Positions 18,178 to 26,358 of a DNA stretch of 64,000 bases are shown here, piece by piece; position 1 is the first letter of the stretch; each line of letters starts with the position of its first letter. Position numbers and translations under genes: made by a program. The stretch spans positions 62,001 through 126,000 of the forward strand of contig NZ_CACSJJ010000019.1 in the NCBI RefSeq assembly GCF_902706295.1. The letters run 5' to 3'. The notes beneath the pieces were generated by a model. That model searched no databases. It saw nothing but the letters and a program-made list of their open reading frames with translations, and was not told the origin of the DNA. The stretch is from Arthrobacter sp. 18067 (GTDB lineage: Bacteria; Actinomycetota; Actinomycetes; Actinomycetales; Micrococcaceae).

Positions 18178-19287
18178 TTAGGGGCGGAGCGTCAAGGGAC
18201 GACGGCGGCTGTCCACTTCGGTGGTCGGCCAGCGCTCGTCAACGGTCAGGACGCGCACGCCGGAATCCGTGAGCAGCACCGTGTCCTCGATCTTCACGGC
18301 AGGACCGGACGGGTTCCACGTGAAGGGCTGGTTGAGGACGATGGTGTCTGTGACGTCTGCCGTGACCCGGGGGTCGCGGCCCGCATAACCCGCTGGGCCG
18401 CCCTGGTGGTGCAGCGTCCACTGATCGTCGCCGAATCCATGCCGGGCATAGGCCTGCTTGATCTCGGTGAAGACATCGCTGAGCTTGGCGCCGGGAACCG
18501 TGGCCCGGAAGATGTCAGCCTCAACAGCAGCGATGCGGTCCTCGGCGTCGAGTTCCTGGGGAGTCCCGGCGTCGAACGCTACCCAACGGGTCACGTTGGC
18601 AACCAGGCCGTTACGGCGTGCGCACACGACTGCCATGGCGCGCCGGCCGATGGGGGAGTGTGTGGCCAACGGGTGCCGGAAGTCGCTGCGGGACGTGCCG
18701 TTGCAGAGCAGCACCAACGGCTCTGCGCCCACCGACACGATCCTGGCGGCCAGCTCTGAAACCAACTGGAACTCGGTGGTTTCCGGCGTCGCAGATGTGA
18801 GGACGTCCGTCATGGCTGCGGCTGCGTCGGCGGAAAGTGAGGCGTACCGGGCTGCCTCGGCGGGCAGGAGTTGCTGGCGGGCCGCCCGGAGTTCCGAGGT
18901 GATTGCTGCCTCCACCAGTGGGTCGCCGTCGATCGCCAGGCCGGCCGCCGCAGCATGCAGCTGACCGTGCCACGGGACGGTGTCCAGGCTGACGCCTTCC
19001 GGCAGTTCCTCGGCGGCGATCCGCCCGGCTTCATTGTTGAACGTGACCAGGTGGTCGCCGGCGCGGTCCACCAGGAGGGCCGCGATGGGGTCGCCCGCCA
19101 GGCTGATGTGGACGCGGCTGCCGTCCAGGTACCAGGTGAGCGCGGTGTTGGACGTGAGCAGGAGCGAGTCGCGTCCCGCGGCGTCCAGGATGTCCAGCAC
19201 GCGGCGGCGTTTGACTGCGCGGTCGGCGGCATTGCCGGGTGCAGTCAGCGACGTCAGAGCCGGCGTGGATTGAGTTGGCGTGGTCAT
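18178..19287 (-). CDS. M24 (creatinase/prolidase-fold) protein, metal site apparently degenerate
   Basis: This 369-residue protein has the two-domain layout of Xaa-Pro peptidases: an N-terminal creatinase-like domain (LLTSNTALTWYLDGSRVHIS) and a C-terminal pita-bread domain. The metal aspartates expected as D-x10-D are replaced in VVCARRNGLVANVTRW, where the second aspartate is Asn. A His (LHHQGGPAGY) and a Glu (VKIEDTVLL) remain. It is therefore probably not a metallopeptidase and may act as a creatinase-like hydrolase or binding protein. It overlaps the Gfo-DUF6807 gene as ATGA and closes that operon. Confidence 0.75.
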   Translation of the reverse strand: MTTPTQSTPALTSLTAPGNAADRAVKRRRVLDILDAAGRDSLLLTSNTALTWYLDGSRVHISLAGDPIAALLVDRAGDHLVTFNNEAGRIAAEELPEGVSLDTVPWHGQLHAAAAGLAIDGDPLVEAAITSELRAARQQLLPAEAARYASLSADAAAAMTDVLTSATPETTEFQLVSELAARIVSVGAEPLVLLCNGTSRSDFRHPLATHSPIGRRAMAVVCARRNGLVANVTRWVAFDAGTPQELDAEDRIAAVEADIFRATVPGAKLSDVFTEIKQAYARHGFGDDQWTLHHQGGPAGYAGRDPRVTADVTDTIVLNQPFTWNPSGPAVKIEDTVLLTDSGVRVLTVDERWPTTEVDSRRRPLTLRP

Positions 19288-21332
19288 GCCGATTCCCCCA
19301 AGGTAGTGATGAGCACTTCAATGTCTTGTGTTGCCAGGAAGCCGTCCGTGACGAGCACGGTGACGGACCTGTGGACAGGGCGTCCGGGTTTGGCGGCTAC
19401 CGGGGCATCCCAGGCCAGCGATAATCCGACGCCGGGGTAACCCGAGTGCCGTACGAACCAAGGGTCCGGGGCCTGTGGTGAAGCAAGGAATACGAGCGTT
19501 GCCGGGTGGCCCAGCCCGGGGTCGCCGCTGACGTGCGCGGGGCCGGAGATTCCGGCGTCGAACGTTCCCGACCATGCCAGCCAGGGAGCCACGCTCCCGT
19601 GGACAGCGTCCTCACCGCGCGCATCCGGTGTCCAGATGGTGGCGTCGCCAACTTGGGGCAGCCGCCAGAAGAAGCCGCCGTAACCGCCCTGCGGCCGCCC
19701 GTTGGAACCGGGGCTGCCCAGCAGCACGGTACGGCCGGTGGCGGACTCCAGCGTGAAGTCCAGCGTCAGTTTCCACGCTGAACTCCCGACGGCGGCCCAG
19801 CGCCATTCGCGCTGTTCGCGGAGTACCGGTGTGCCGTCGGGGCCGAGCCAGCTCAGCTGTTCGCGCCTGCACCCGGCTGAGTGTTTCGCGGAGTCCGTGA
19901 CGATTCGGCCGTGGTCCTTGCGCCAGACGTACGCCCCGGCGTCGCGGGTGTACGTCCGGCCGCCCCAGAAGTTGATGCCGTCCACATCCTGGAGAGCGAC
20001 TCCTGCGCCGAGATGCCACACGTGGTCTGCCGGGACGTGATCGGTGACCACCGTTCCGCCAAGGGTCCGCACGGGGTGGAGGTAGGGGCGCGGGGAGGAT
20101 GTTTCCCGGATGTGGGATCCGTCCTGGAGGGTCGCGACCGGGGTGCTGTTGATGTCCAGCATCGGTCCGCCGGACGTAGTCCAGGGTGCGCCCAGTTCCG
20201 CGAAAGTGGCTTGGCCCAAGGCTGCCCTTTGGATCAAGGATTCGATGCCGTGCACCACGGGGTGGGCGTCGTCGCCGTCGCCCTCCCACGTGATGAAGTC
20301 CGGATTGATCGGCAACGGTGAGTCCGCCGTTCGGATGGCCTCCAACACGGCCACGTAGGCGCCGGCGCCGCTGAGCGGGCTGAGCAGATCCTTCTCGCTG
20401 CGCGCTGCAAGCAGGTTCTCCAGGAGGTCCTGCCGCCCAAAGCCCTGGGTGCGGACACCCTCGGACGTGGTGATCTCCACCCGGTCCTCCGTATAGGAAA
20501 GGGTGACCTGCCCCAGCGTCCCGTAGATGGTGACCGCCGGCGCGGACTGCACGGGTGCGCAGAGCGTCAGGGCGCAGGTCAGGGCAGTGCCGTCCTTGGT
20601 CCGTACCCGCACCACGGAGGTGTCGTCACTCTCGGTATCGTTGGCCCGGTAAAGGTCGGTGTCTACGGATTCGACGTCCGCTACGGTCCTTGCACCGGCC
20701 AGCCGCAGGCCGGTAGCAACTGCGTGCGCCAGGGCGTTGGTGGCCACCCCGTCCACCACATCGGTCCCGTTCAGGCTGCGCTTCCCGGCCCACCGGGAGC
20801 GCTTGAAATACCCCTTGGTTCGCAGCCATAAGCCAGTGGCACTGATGCCCCGGACCTCACCAATGCCGCCGGATGCCACGAGTGCGTCGATCGCGGGCAG
20901 GGCATCGGAACCCAGGCTCTGGAACCCCACCTGAACCAGTCGTCCTGCGCTCGCGGCCGCTGCCATGACTTCTTCGTATTGCTCCATGGACGCTACTGGA
21001 GGCTTTTCCAGATACACATTGGCGCCGGCTTTGAGGGCAGCGAGGGCCAATGGCGCGTGGGTCTGGATGGGCGTGGAGACGATCACCACGTCCGGTGCGG
21101 TTCCAGCAGCGAGGAGCTCATCAAGGGACGAGAAGACATTAACCCCGGGGCTGAGTTTTCCGTCCGCCGGGGGCAGGGGATCGGCGACGGCAACCAGTTC
21201 GACGCGGCCGGCAGCGCTGAGGCGATGGAGGTTTTCCAAGTGCCGTTCGCCGAATCCGTGCACGCCCACCAGTGCGATGCGGGAGAGTCGGGCTTGGACT
21301 TCCGCAGGTGAGGTGGTCAAAGGCTGGGTCAT
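19284..21332 (-). CDS. Gfo/Idh/MocA oxidoreductase fused to a DUF6807 (PmoA-like) domain
   Basis: This is a 682-residue two-domain protein. Residues ~1-380 are a Gfo/Idh/MocA oxidoreductase: Rossmann start RIALVGVHGFGERHLENL with a GVHGFG variant, STPIQTHAPLAL and the EKPP motif. Residues ~390-682 match the DUF6807/PmoA-like beta-sandwich family: SPRPYLHPVRTLGGTVVTD, DHVWHLGAGVALQDVDG and a GGYGGFFWRLP segment. The fusion suggests the second domain binds the glycoside handled by the dehydrogenase. It is linked by 4-base overlaps to genes on both sides. A paralogue lies at 38368-40479. The reaction is unknown. Confidence 0.82.
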   Translation of the reverse strand: MTQPLTTSPAEVQARLSRIALVGVHGFGERHLENLHRLSAAGRVELVAVADPLPPADGKLSPGVNVFSSLDELLAAGTAPDVVIVSTPIQTHAPLALAALKAGANVYLEKPPVASMEQYEEVMAAAASAGRLVQVGFQSLGSDALPAIDALVASGGIGEVRGISATGLWLRTKGYFKRSRWAGKRSLNGTDVVDGVATNALAHAVATGLRLAGARTVADVESVDTDLYRANDTESDDTSVVRVRTKDGTALTCALTLCAPVQSAPAVTIYGTLGQVTLSYTEDRVEITTSEGVRTQGFGRQDLLENLLAARSEKDLLSPLSGAGAYVAVLEAIRTADSPLPINPDFITWEGDGDDAHPVVHGIESLIQRAALGQATFAELGAPWTTSGGPMLDINSTPVATLQDGSHIRETSSPRPYLHPVRTLGGTVVTDHVPADHVWHLGAGVALQDVDGINFWGGRTYTRDAGAYVWRKDHGRIVTDSAKHSAGCRREQLSWLGPDGTPVLREQREWRWAAVGSSAWKLTLDFTLESATGRTVLLGSPGSNGRPQGGYGGFFWRLPQVGDATIWTPDARGEDAVHGSVAPWLAWSGTFDAGISGPAHVSGDPGLGHPATLVFLASPQAPDPWFVRHSGYPGVGLSLAWDAPVAAKPGRPVHRSVTVLVTDGFLATQDIEVLITTLGESA

Positions 21333-22612
21333 GAGTCCGTCCTAGCGGGATCAGGTGCGGTGGAACTGGTGGGTTGTTTGGGCTGCAGGGCTGCGGCGAG
21401 GAAGGCCGCGGCCTCGTCCTGCATGGCCGGAGTGAAAACGTGGGGTTCGTGCCAGAAGCTGCCCGTGTAGCGGGTGGGCATGTGTGACGACAACAGGGCA
21501 TGGGCGTCGCGCATGCCCTGTTCGGGGAAGAGATGGTCGGCAAGTCCGTATTGGACCAGGACGTCGGCGTTGGAGCGCACGGCAAGGTCCGGCCAGTCTC
21601 CAAGCCTGGCCAGGCCCGGTGAATGCAGCAGCCAGGAGTGTGCGTCGAGGTAGGCGGGCAGGAGCGACTCAAAGGTGGTCATCATGCACGTCACCACGTA
21701 GCAGCGGATTGCGGGGCTCAGTGCAGCGAGCACCAAAGCCCGGCCACCCCCGCCGGAGAATCCCAGGCAACCAAGCCGATTCCGGTCCACGCCCGGCAGC
21801 GATGCGAGGATACTTAGCGCCGCGAGGTCGTCATGCGCCACGGTGCCGGCAACACTGCTGCCGAGCAGCGTGGCAGCTTTCGCCACGGTTTCCTCGTGCG
21901 CAGCCGCCGCTGTGTCGTACTGTTCCGCCGCGGAGGGTTCGACGCCGGCCTCCCGCCAGAGAGCCTGCTGGCCGTTGACGGCGTTGGCGGTTCGCCAAGG
22001 TAAGGGATCCAGTTCAAAACGTCGGCTGCCCCACATGAAAGCGTCGTGCGCCAGAACGGCAAAGCCCTGCTGAGCCAACCAGGTGGCGAGTGCCCGCCCG
22101 CCATAGAGATTTCCACCCAGCTCGGGGAGCAGGCGGCCGAAGCCGACGGCGTTGGAGGTACCGCCGTCGTGGTCTTCCCGGCCGAGAGGCAGAGACACGA
22201 GCCGCTCAGCACCGTAAGCCTTGATGCCGCCGTGGCAGTGCAAGGCGAGCAGACCGGGCAGCGGTCCGGTGGCGCCGGCCGGCCTCACGAACCATGCGGA
22301 CGTTCTTGGCCCGAAGCCCAACTGCCAGGAAAGGGACGAGGTGATGACGCCGTCGTGCTCTGTTTCCGAGTGCACCGTGTACCCAAGGTCCGGTGTTACG
22401 GCAGGAACCCCAAGTGTGTCGGCCAGTTGCCCGGCTTCAGGGGAGTCGGCCATGTACTGATGGCGCGCCGCATACCCCGGCCAGTCTTCGTAGCCGGCCA
22501 GCGCGCTGGGGCGGATGGGCGCTTCTGCCATGTCAGGGGCGGTCATGGCAGGCGGAGTCGGTGGGAAACAATAGTGTCCTGCCTTATCGATGCGGGATGG
22601 TGTGCGGAAGCG
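21329..22612 (-). CDS. alpha/beta hydrolase, acetyl-esterase-like
   Basis: This serine hydrolase has the nucleophile elbow GFSGGGGRALVL, an oxyanion region LLALHCHGGIKAYG and a late histidine in FWHEPHVFTP. It resembles acetylxylan esterase-type proteins and lacks a signal peptide, so it may deacetylate imported oligosaccharides. The start is uncertain: ATG 22546 has no SD; GTG 22612 has GAAGAAG upstream; codon bias stays coding-like up to an ATC at 22645 with an ideal GAAGG 7 bases before it. It is the first gene of a three-gene operon with a LacI-type operator at its promoter. Confidence 0.72.
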   Translation of the reverse strand, partial: RFRTPSRIDKAGHYCFPPTPPAMTAPDMAEAPIRPSALAGYEDWPGYAARHQYMADSPEAGQLADTLGVPAVTPDLGYTVHSETEHDGVITSSLSWQLGFGPRTSAWFVRPAGATGPLPGLLALHCHGGIKAYGAERLVSLPLGREDHDGGTSNAVGFGRLLPELGGNLYGGRALATWLAQQGFAVLAHDAFMWGSRRFELDPLPWRTANAVNGQQALWREAGVEPSAAEQYDTAAAAHEETVAKAATLLGSSVAGTVAHDDLAALSILASLPGVDRNRLGCLGFSGGGGRALVLAALSPAIRCYVVTCMMTTFESLLPAYLDAHSWLLHSPGLARLGDWPDLAVRSNADVLVQYGLADHLFPEQGMRDAHALLSSHMPTRYTGSFWHEPHVFTPAMQDEAAAFLAAALQPKQPTSSTAPDPARTDS

Positions 22613-22659
22613 CACGCCGGGCTTCTTCAGCGTGGGGAAATCGATGTGGTCGCCTTCGT

Positions 22660-22675
22660 AAGAAAACGCTTTCTC
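22660..22675. promoter_or_regulatory. LacI-type operator over the hydrolase operon start
   Basis: AAGAAAACGCTTTCTC lies just downstream of the minus-strand -10 box and would block that promoter. Confidence 0.75.
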
Positions 22676-22677
22676 AA

Positions 22678-22706
22678 AAATTAGCAAAAGGCTGTACATG
22701 GGTCAA
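22678..22706 (-). promoter_or_regulatory. promoter of the hydrolase / Gfo-DUF6807 / M24 operon
   Basis: On the minus strand TTGACC (22706-22701), a 17-base spacer and TAATTT (22683-22678) form a good sigma-70-type promoter. LacI-type boxes overlap its -35 side and start site. Confidence 0.6.
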
Positions 22707-22720
22707 GAAAACGTTTACTT
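22705..22720. promoter_or_regulatory. second LacI-type operator in the divergent region
   Basis: AAGAAAACGTTTACTT is a slightly degraded copy of the 22660 box, 45 bases away. The pair could allow looping or serve the two divergent operons. Confidence 0.65.
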
Positions 22721-22858
22721 TGGTACGGAGCCGCTGAACATCGGGAGTCGATCCCGGCATCTCAGGGGGTCCCGCCAGTTAGATGGGCGGCGTCCCGGAA
22801 GGCAAGCACCAACCAGACTCGAACTCCGTGGATGGCCACGATGACCAAAGGAGACCAC

Positions 22859-22924
22859 ATGGCCGCTGTACTACACACGGGGACGCCGCAAGGCGTTCGC
22901 GGGCCGGCGAGGGGGAAGCAATGA
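22859..22924 (+). CDS. 21-residue leader ORF coupled to the ABC permease gene
   Basis: AAAGGAGACC precedes ATG 22859 at ideal spacing, a stronger initiation site than most in the window. The ORF encodes MAAVLHTGTPQGVRGPARGKQ and its TGA overlaps the permease ATG as ATGA. It looks like a translational-coupling leader rather than a functional protein. Not confirmed by homology. Confidence 0.45.
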   Translation: MAAVLHTGTPQGVRGPARGKQ

Positions 22925-23865
22925 GCGCTATTGGCGAACTCTCAACGATGACCCGCCGCAAGGGCCCCATGACCAAGGAAGAGAAGAAGGCGAACGGCCG
23001 CGACAACAAGGCCGCGTACGTCTTCCTACTTCCTTGGCTGATTGGCCTGGCGGTCATCACTGTGGGACCCATGTTGATGTCGTTGTATCTGTCCTTCACG
23101 GACTACAACCTCCTGCAGCCCCCGGAATGGGTCGGCCTGGACAACTTCGTCCGCATGTTCGGCGATGCCCGCCTCCACAACTCGCTGCGCGTCACCTTCA
23201 CCTACGTCCTGGTGGGTGTTCCGCTCCAGTTGGCTGTGGCACTGGTGATTGCATTGGTCCTGGACAAGGGCCTCCGCGGCCTGCCGTTCTACCGTTCAAT
23301 CTTTTACTTGCCCTCCCTCCTGGGCGGTTCCGTTGCAGTTGCCATCCTGTGGAAGCAGATTTTCGGCACCACGGGCCTGGTAAACCAGGTCCTGGCGATG
23401 GTAGGCATCGAAGGTCCCGGCTGGATCTCGGATCCCAACACGGCCCTTGGCTCCATCATCCTGCTGCACGTCTGGACCTTCGGCAGCCCCATGATCATCT
23501 TCCTGGCCGGCCTGCGCCAGATCCCCACCATGTACTACGAGGCAGCTGAAGTTGACGGTGCCAGCACCTTGCAGAAGTTCTGGCGGATCACCCTTCCCAT
23601 GCTGAGCCCCATCATCTTCTTCAACCTGGTGCTGCAGATCATTGGTTCATTCCAGTCGTTCACCCAGGCGTTCATCGTCTCCGGCGGCAACGGCGGCCCG
23701 TCCGACTCCACCATGTTCTTCACCCTGTACCTGTACCAAAAGGGCTTCGGCCAGTTCGATATGGGTTACGCCTCAGCGATGGCCTGGTTCCTGCTGGTCA
23801 TCATCGGTGCCTTCACTGCCATCAACTTCATCGCTTCAAAGTATTGGGTGTTCTACGATGACTAA
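22921..23865 (+). CDS. sugar ABC transporter permease (MalF/UgpA type)
   Basis: This 314-residue inner-membrane permease has six predicted helices, starting with VFLLPWLIGLAVITVGPMLM, and the ATPase-contact EAA loop YYEAAEVDGASTLQKFWRIT. The ATG at 22921 is preceded by GAGGGGG and coupled to the small leader ORF. With the permease and lipoprotein downstream it forms a CUT1-type oligosaccharide importer. No ATPase gene is nearby. The substrate is inferred to be an oligosaccharide processed by the divergent hydrolase operon or by GH42. Confidence 0.9.
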   Translation: MSAIGELSTMTRRKGPMTKEEKKANGRDNKAAYVFLLPWLIGLAVITVGPMLMSLYLSFTDYNLLQPPEWVGLDNFVRMFGDARLHNSLRVTFTYVLVGVPLQLAVALVIALVLDKGLRGLPFYRSIFYLPSLLGGSVAVAILWKQIFGTTGLVNQVLAMVGIEGPGWISDPNTALGSIILLHVWTFGSPMIIFLAGLRQIPTMYYEAAEVDGASTLQKFWRITLPMLSPIIFFNLVLQIIGSFQSFTQAFIVSGGNGGPSDSTMFFTLYLYQKGFGQFDMGYASAMAWFLLVIIGAFTAINFIASKYWVFYDD

Positions 23866-24796
23866 ACTCCAGACCCTTCCCGCATCTTCTTCTTCCGACC
23901 GCAAGGCAGGAAAGGCCGGCAAGAGCCCGCGCCGCCGTGAATCCAGGGGCAGCCTCGCCTTCAGTCGCAGCGCCCGCATCAAAGGCCTGATCAAGCACGC
24001 CATCCTGATCATTGTTGGCGGCGTGATGATCTACCCGCTGTTGTGGATGGTGGTTTCCTCACTGCGGCCCAACGACCTCATCTTCCGCGAACCCGGCCTC
24101 TGGTTGGAAAACCTGGAAATGAGCAATTACACCGACGGCTGGTCCGCGCTGACGCACCCGTTCGGGCACTACATGATCAACTCCGCGATCGTGGTCCTGG
24201 GCTCCATACTGGGAAACCTGATCTCCTGCTCCATGGCTGCGTACGCCTTCGCCCGCCTGCAGTTCAGCGGCAAGAAGATCTTCTTCGGCATCATGCTGCT
24301 GACCATCATGCTGCCGTTCCACGTGGTGATCGTGCCCCAGTACATCCTGTTCTCGCAGATCGGCTGGGTGAACACGTTCTGGCCGCTCATCGTTCCCAAA
24401 CTCCTGGCCACGGATGCGTTCTTCGTGTTCCTCATGGTCCAGTTCATCCGCGGCATCCCGAAGGACCTCGATGAGGCTGCCCGCATCGACGGTGCCGGCC
24501 ACCCCAGGATCTTCCTCCGCGTGATCCTTCCCTTGATGGTTCCGGCGCTGGCCACCACCACCATCTTCACGTTCATCTGGACCTGGAACGACTTCTTCGG
24601 CGCCCTCATCTACCTGACGGATCCGGATATGTTCACCGTGCCTGTGGCTCTCCGGGCATTCGTGGACTCGCAGTCGGCAACCAGCTGGGGATCGCTCTTC
24701 GCGATGTCCATCGTGTCCTTGCTCCCGGTATTCCTCGTGTTCCTGTTCGGCCAGCGGTTCCTCATCAAGGGCATCGCAACCACAGGGATCAAGTAA
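23858..24796 (+). CDS. sugar ABC transporter permease (MalG/UgpE type)
   Basis: This 312-residue partner permease has a basic N-terminus, six membrane helices, PFHVVIVPQYILF and the EAA loop DLDEAARIDGAGHPRIFLRV. It overlaps the first permease gene by 8 bases. The start at 23858 was chosen because the longer frame lies out of register over the upstream permease gene. It ends with the typical GQRFLIKGIATTGIK. Confidence 0.9.
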   Translation: MTKLQTLPASSSSDRKAGKAGKSPRRRESRGSLAFSRSARIKGLIKHAILIIVGGVMIYPLLWMVVSSLRPNDLIFREPGLWLENLEMSNYTDGWSALTHPFGHYMINSAIVVLGSILGNLISCSMAAYAFARLQFSGKKIFFGIMLLTIMLPFHVVIVPQYILFSQIGWVNTFWPLIVPKLLATDAFFVFLMVQFIRGIPKDLDEAARIDGAGHPRIFLRVILPLMVPALATTTIFTFIWTWNDFFGALIYLTDPDMFTVPVALRAFVDSQSATSWGSLFAMSIVSLLPVFLVFLFGQRFLIKGIATTGIK

Positions 24797-24822
24797 ACCC
24801 AGTAGTAAGACAAGTTGACGTC

Positions 24823-24851
24823 TTGTAATACAAGATTGTGACTTGTATCAT
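24823..24851 (+). promoter_or_regulatory. promoter of the solute-binding protein gene
   Basis: TTGTAA (24823-24828), a 17-base spacer and TATCAT (24846-24851). The -35 lies in the odd palindrome CTTGTA-A-TACAAG (24822-24834), which could bind a second regulator. A LacI-type operator follows 10 bases after the -10. Confidence 0.6.
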
Positions 24852-24860
24852 AATCTCAAC

Positions 24861-24876
24861 GAGAAAACGCTTTCTC
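24861..24876. promoter_or_regulatory. LacI-type operator of the solute-binding protein gene
   Basis: GAGAAAACGCTTTCTC is identical to the core of the 12008 operator and lies just downstream of the promoter, in a position to block elongation. Confidence 0.8.
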
Positions 24877-24912
24877 AGTTCGCATCAGGATCAAAGAAGA
24901 TCGGAGACCACA

Positions 24913-26286
24913 GTGCTGGTAAATCCAAAGGGTGAAGCAGTCGCCCCCGCAGTTGACGCGGAAACCCGCGCGTCAGCACCCAGGCGCACCAAGCGCAAGC
25001 TTCGGGCCTCTGCCCTCGTCGCGGCGACGGCTGCTGCCGTTCTGGCGCTCACTGCCTGTGGCGGTGGCGGGGGATCGGACTCGAAGAGTGCCGATGGCAA
25101 AGTGGAGCTTCGTTTCGCATGGTGGGGTGGCGACAAGCGCGCCCAGGTAACCCAGGCGGCCATCGCGGCGTTCGAGGCCGAGAACCCGAACATCAAGATC
25201 AAGCCCGAGTACGGTGACTGGAGCGGCTACTGGGACAAGCTGGCCACCCAGGTCGCCGCCAATGACGCACCGGACATCATCCAGATGGACGAGAAGTACA
25301 TTACTGAGTACTCCACCCGCGGCGCCCTGCTTGACCTTTCGAAGTACCAGATCGACACCTCCAAGCTGGATGCAGCCGCCCTGGATGCGGGCAAGGGCGA
25401 AAAGGGCCTGACTGGTATTGCCGCAGGCATCAATGCGGCCACCATCCTGGCCAACCCCGCTGTGTTCCAGGCTGCCGGCGTAGCAATTCCTGACGACAAG
25501 ACCTGGACCTGGGAAGACTTCGAGCGGATCTCCGCCGAGGTCACCGCCAAGTCGCCGAAGGGAACATATGGTGCGGCTGCCTACGGAACGGACGAGGCCT
25601 CATTGGGTGTGTGGCTGCGTCAGAACGGAAAGTCCCTCTACACCGAGGACGGCAAGCTCGGCTTTGAGCCCTCGGACATCGCTGAATGGTGGGGCTTCCT
25701 GAAGGAACTGAGCGAGAAGAAGGCTGTCCCTTCGGCATCCGAGGTTGTTGAAGCCGAGGCTGCCCCGCTCGATCAGAGCGGCCTGGCTACGGGCAAGAAC
25801 GGCTTGGCCTTCTGGTGGTCCAACCAGCTTCCGGCCCTCGAAAAGGCAGCCGGCGGCGAACTCCAGATCCTTCGCTTCCCGTCCAAGACGGGCAAGGCTG
25901 AGGACGCCAAGCTTTGGTACAAGGCTTCCCAGTTCTGGTCTGCATCATCGCGCACCAAGCACCCTGAAGAGACCGCCAAGTTCATCGACTTCCTGACCAA
26001 CAACGTCAAGGCAGGCGAGGCTCTGCTGGCAGATCGCGGCGTGTACCCGAACTCCGAGGTCCGTGAGGCCATCGCACCCAAGCTCGCCAAGGCTGACGTC
26101 AAGGTGGTCGACTTCATCGATGAGATCAAGGGAGAACTTGGCGAAGCTCCGGCAGCACCGCCGAAGGGCGCCGGCTCCATCCAGGAAATTGTGAAGCGAT
26201 ACACCTCGGAGGTCCTGTTCAACAGGCTCTCCACGGAGGAAGCCGGCAAGAAGGCCGTGGACGAAATGAAGTCTGCGATCAGCTAG
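24913..26286 (+). CDS. sugar ABC transporter solute-binding lipoprotein
   Basis: The protein has 457 residues. A basic N-terminal extension leads to a hydrophobic signal and lipobox LALTAC, then a Gly/Ser linker and a CUT1-type binding domain (LRFAWWGGDKRAQVTQAAI...). GTG 24913 was chosen for the correctly spaced GGAG. It lies downstream of its permeases but has its own promoter and operator, allowing higher expression. It is clearly paralogous to the orphan protein at 33916, sharing EYGDWSGYWDKLATQVA and SSRTKHP blocks. The ligand is unknown. Confidence 0.9.
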   Translation: MLVNPKGEAVAPAVDAETRASAPRRTKRKLRASALVAATAAAVLALTACGGGGGSDSKSADGKVELRFAWWGGDKRAQVTQAAIAAFEAENPNIKIKPEYGDWSGYWDKLATQVAANDAPDIIQMDEKYITEYSTRGALLDLSKYQIDTSKLDAAALDAGKGEKGLTGIAAGINAATILANPAVFQAAGVAIPDDKTWTWEDFERISAEVTAKSPKGTYGAAAYGTDEASLGVWLRQNGKSLYTEDGKLGFEPSDIAEWWGFLKELSEKKAVPSASEVVEAEAAPLDQSGLATGKNGLAFWWSNQLPALEKAAGGELQILRFPSKTGKAEDAKLWYKASQFWSASSRTKHPEETAKFIDFLTNNVKAGEALLADRGVYPNSEVREAIAPKLAKADVKVVDFIDEIKGELGEAPAAPPKGAGSIQEIVKRYTSEVLFNRLSTEEAGKKAVDEMKSAIS

Positions 26287-26301
26287 CTTTCCCGAACAAG
26301 G

Positions 26302-26349
26302 GCCGCGCCCCGGGCGAATCATTCGTGATCCGCCCGGGGCGCGGCTTTT
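26302..26349. terminator. terminator between the binding-protein gene and GH42
   Basis: GCCGCGCCCCGGGCG (26302-26316) pairs perfectly with CGCCCGGGGCGCGGC (26331-26345), followed by TTTT. It ends the plus-strand operon; the converging GH42 gene stops 10 bases later. Confidence 0.9.
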
Positions 26350-26358
26350 GTCGTGTGG

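Noticed and set aside
19284-21332. Methane/ammonia monooxygenase PmoA reading of the C-terminal domain
   Set aside because: The domain is a soluble beta-rich DUF6807 region without membrane helices; the PmoA label of this family is historical.
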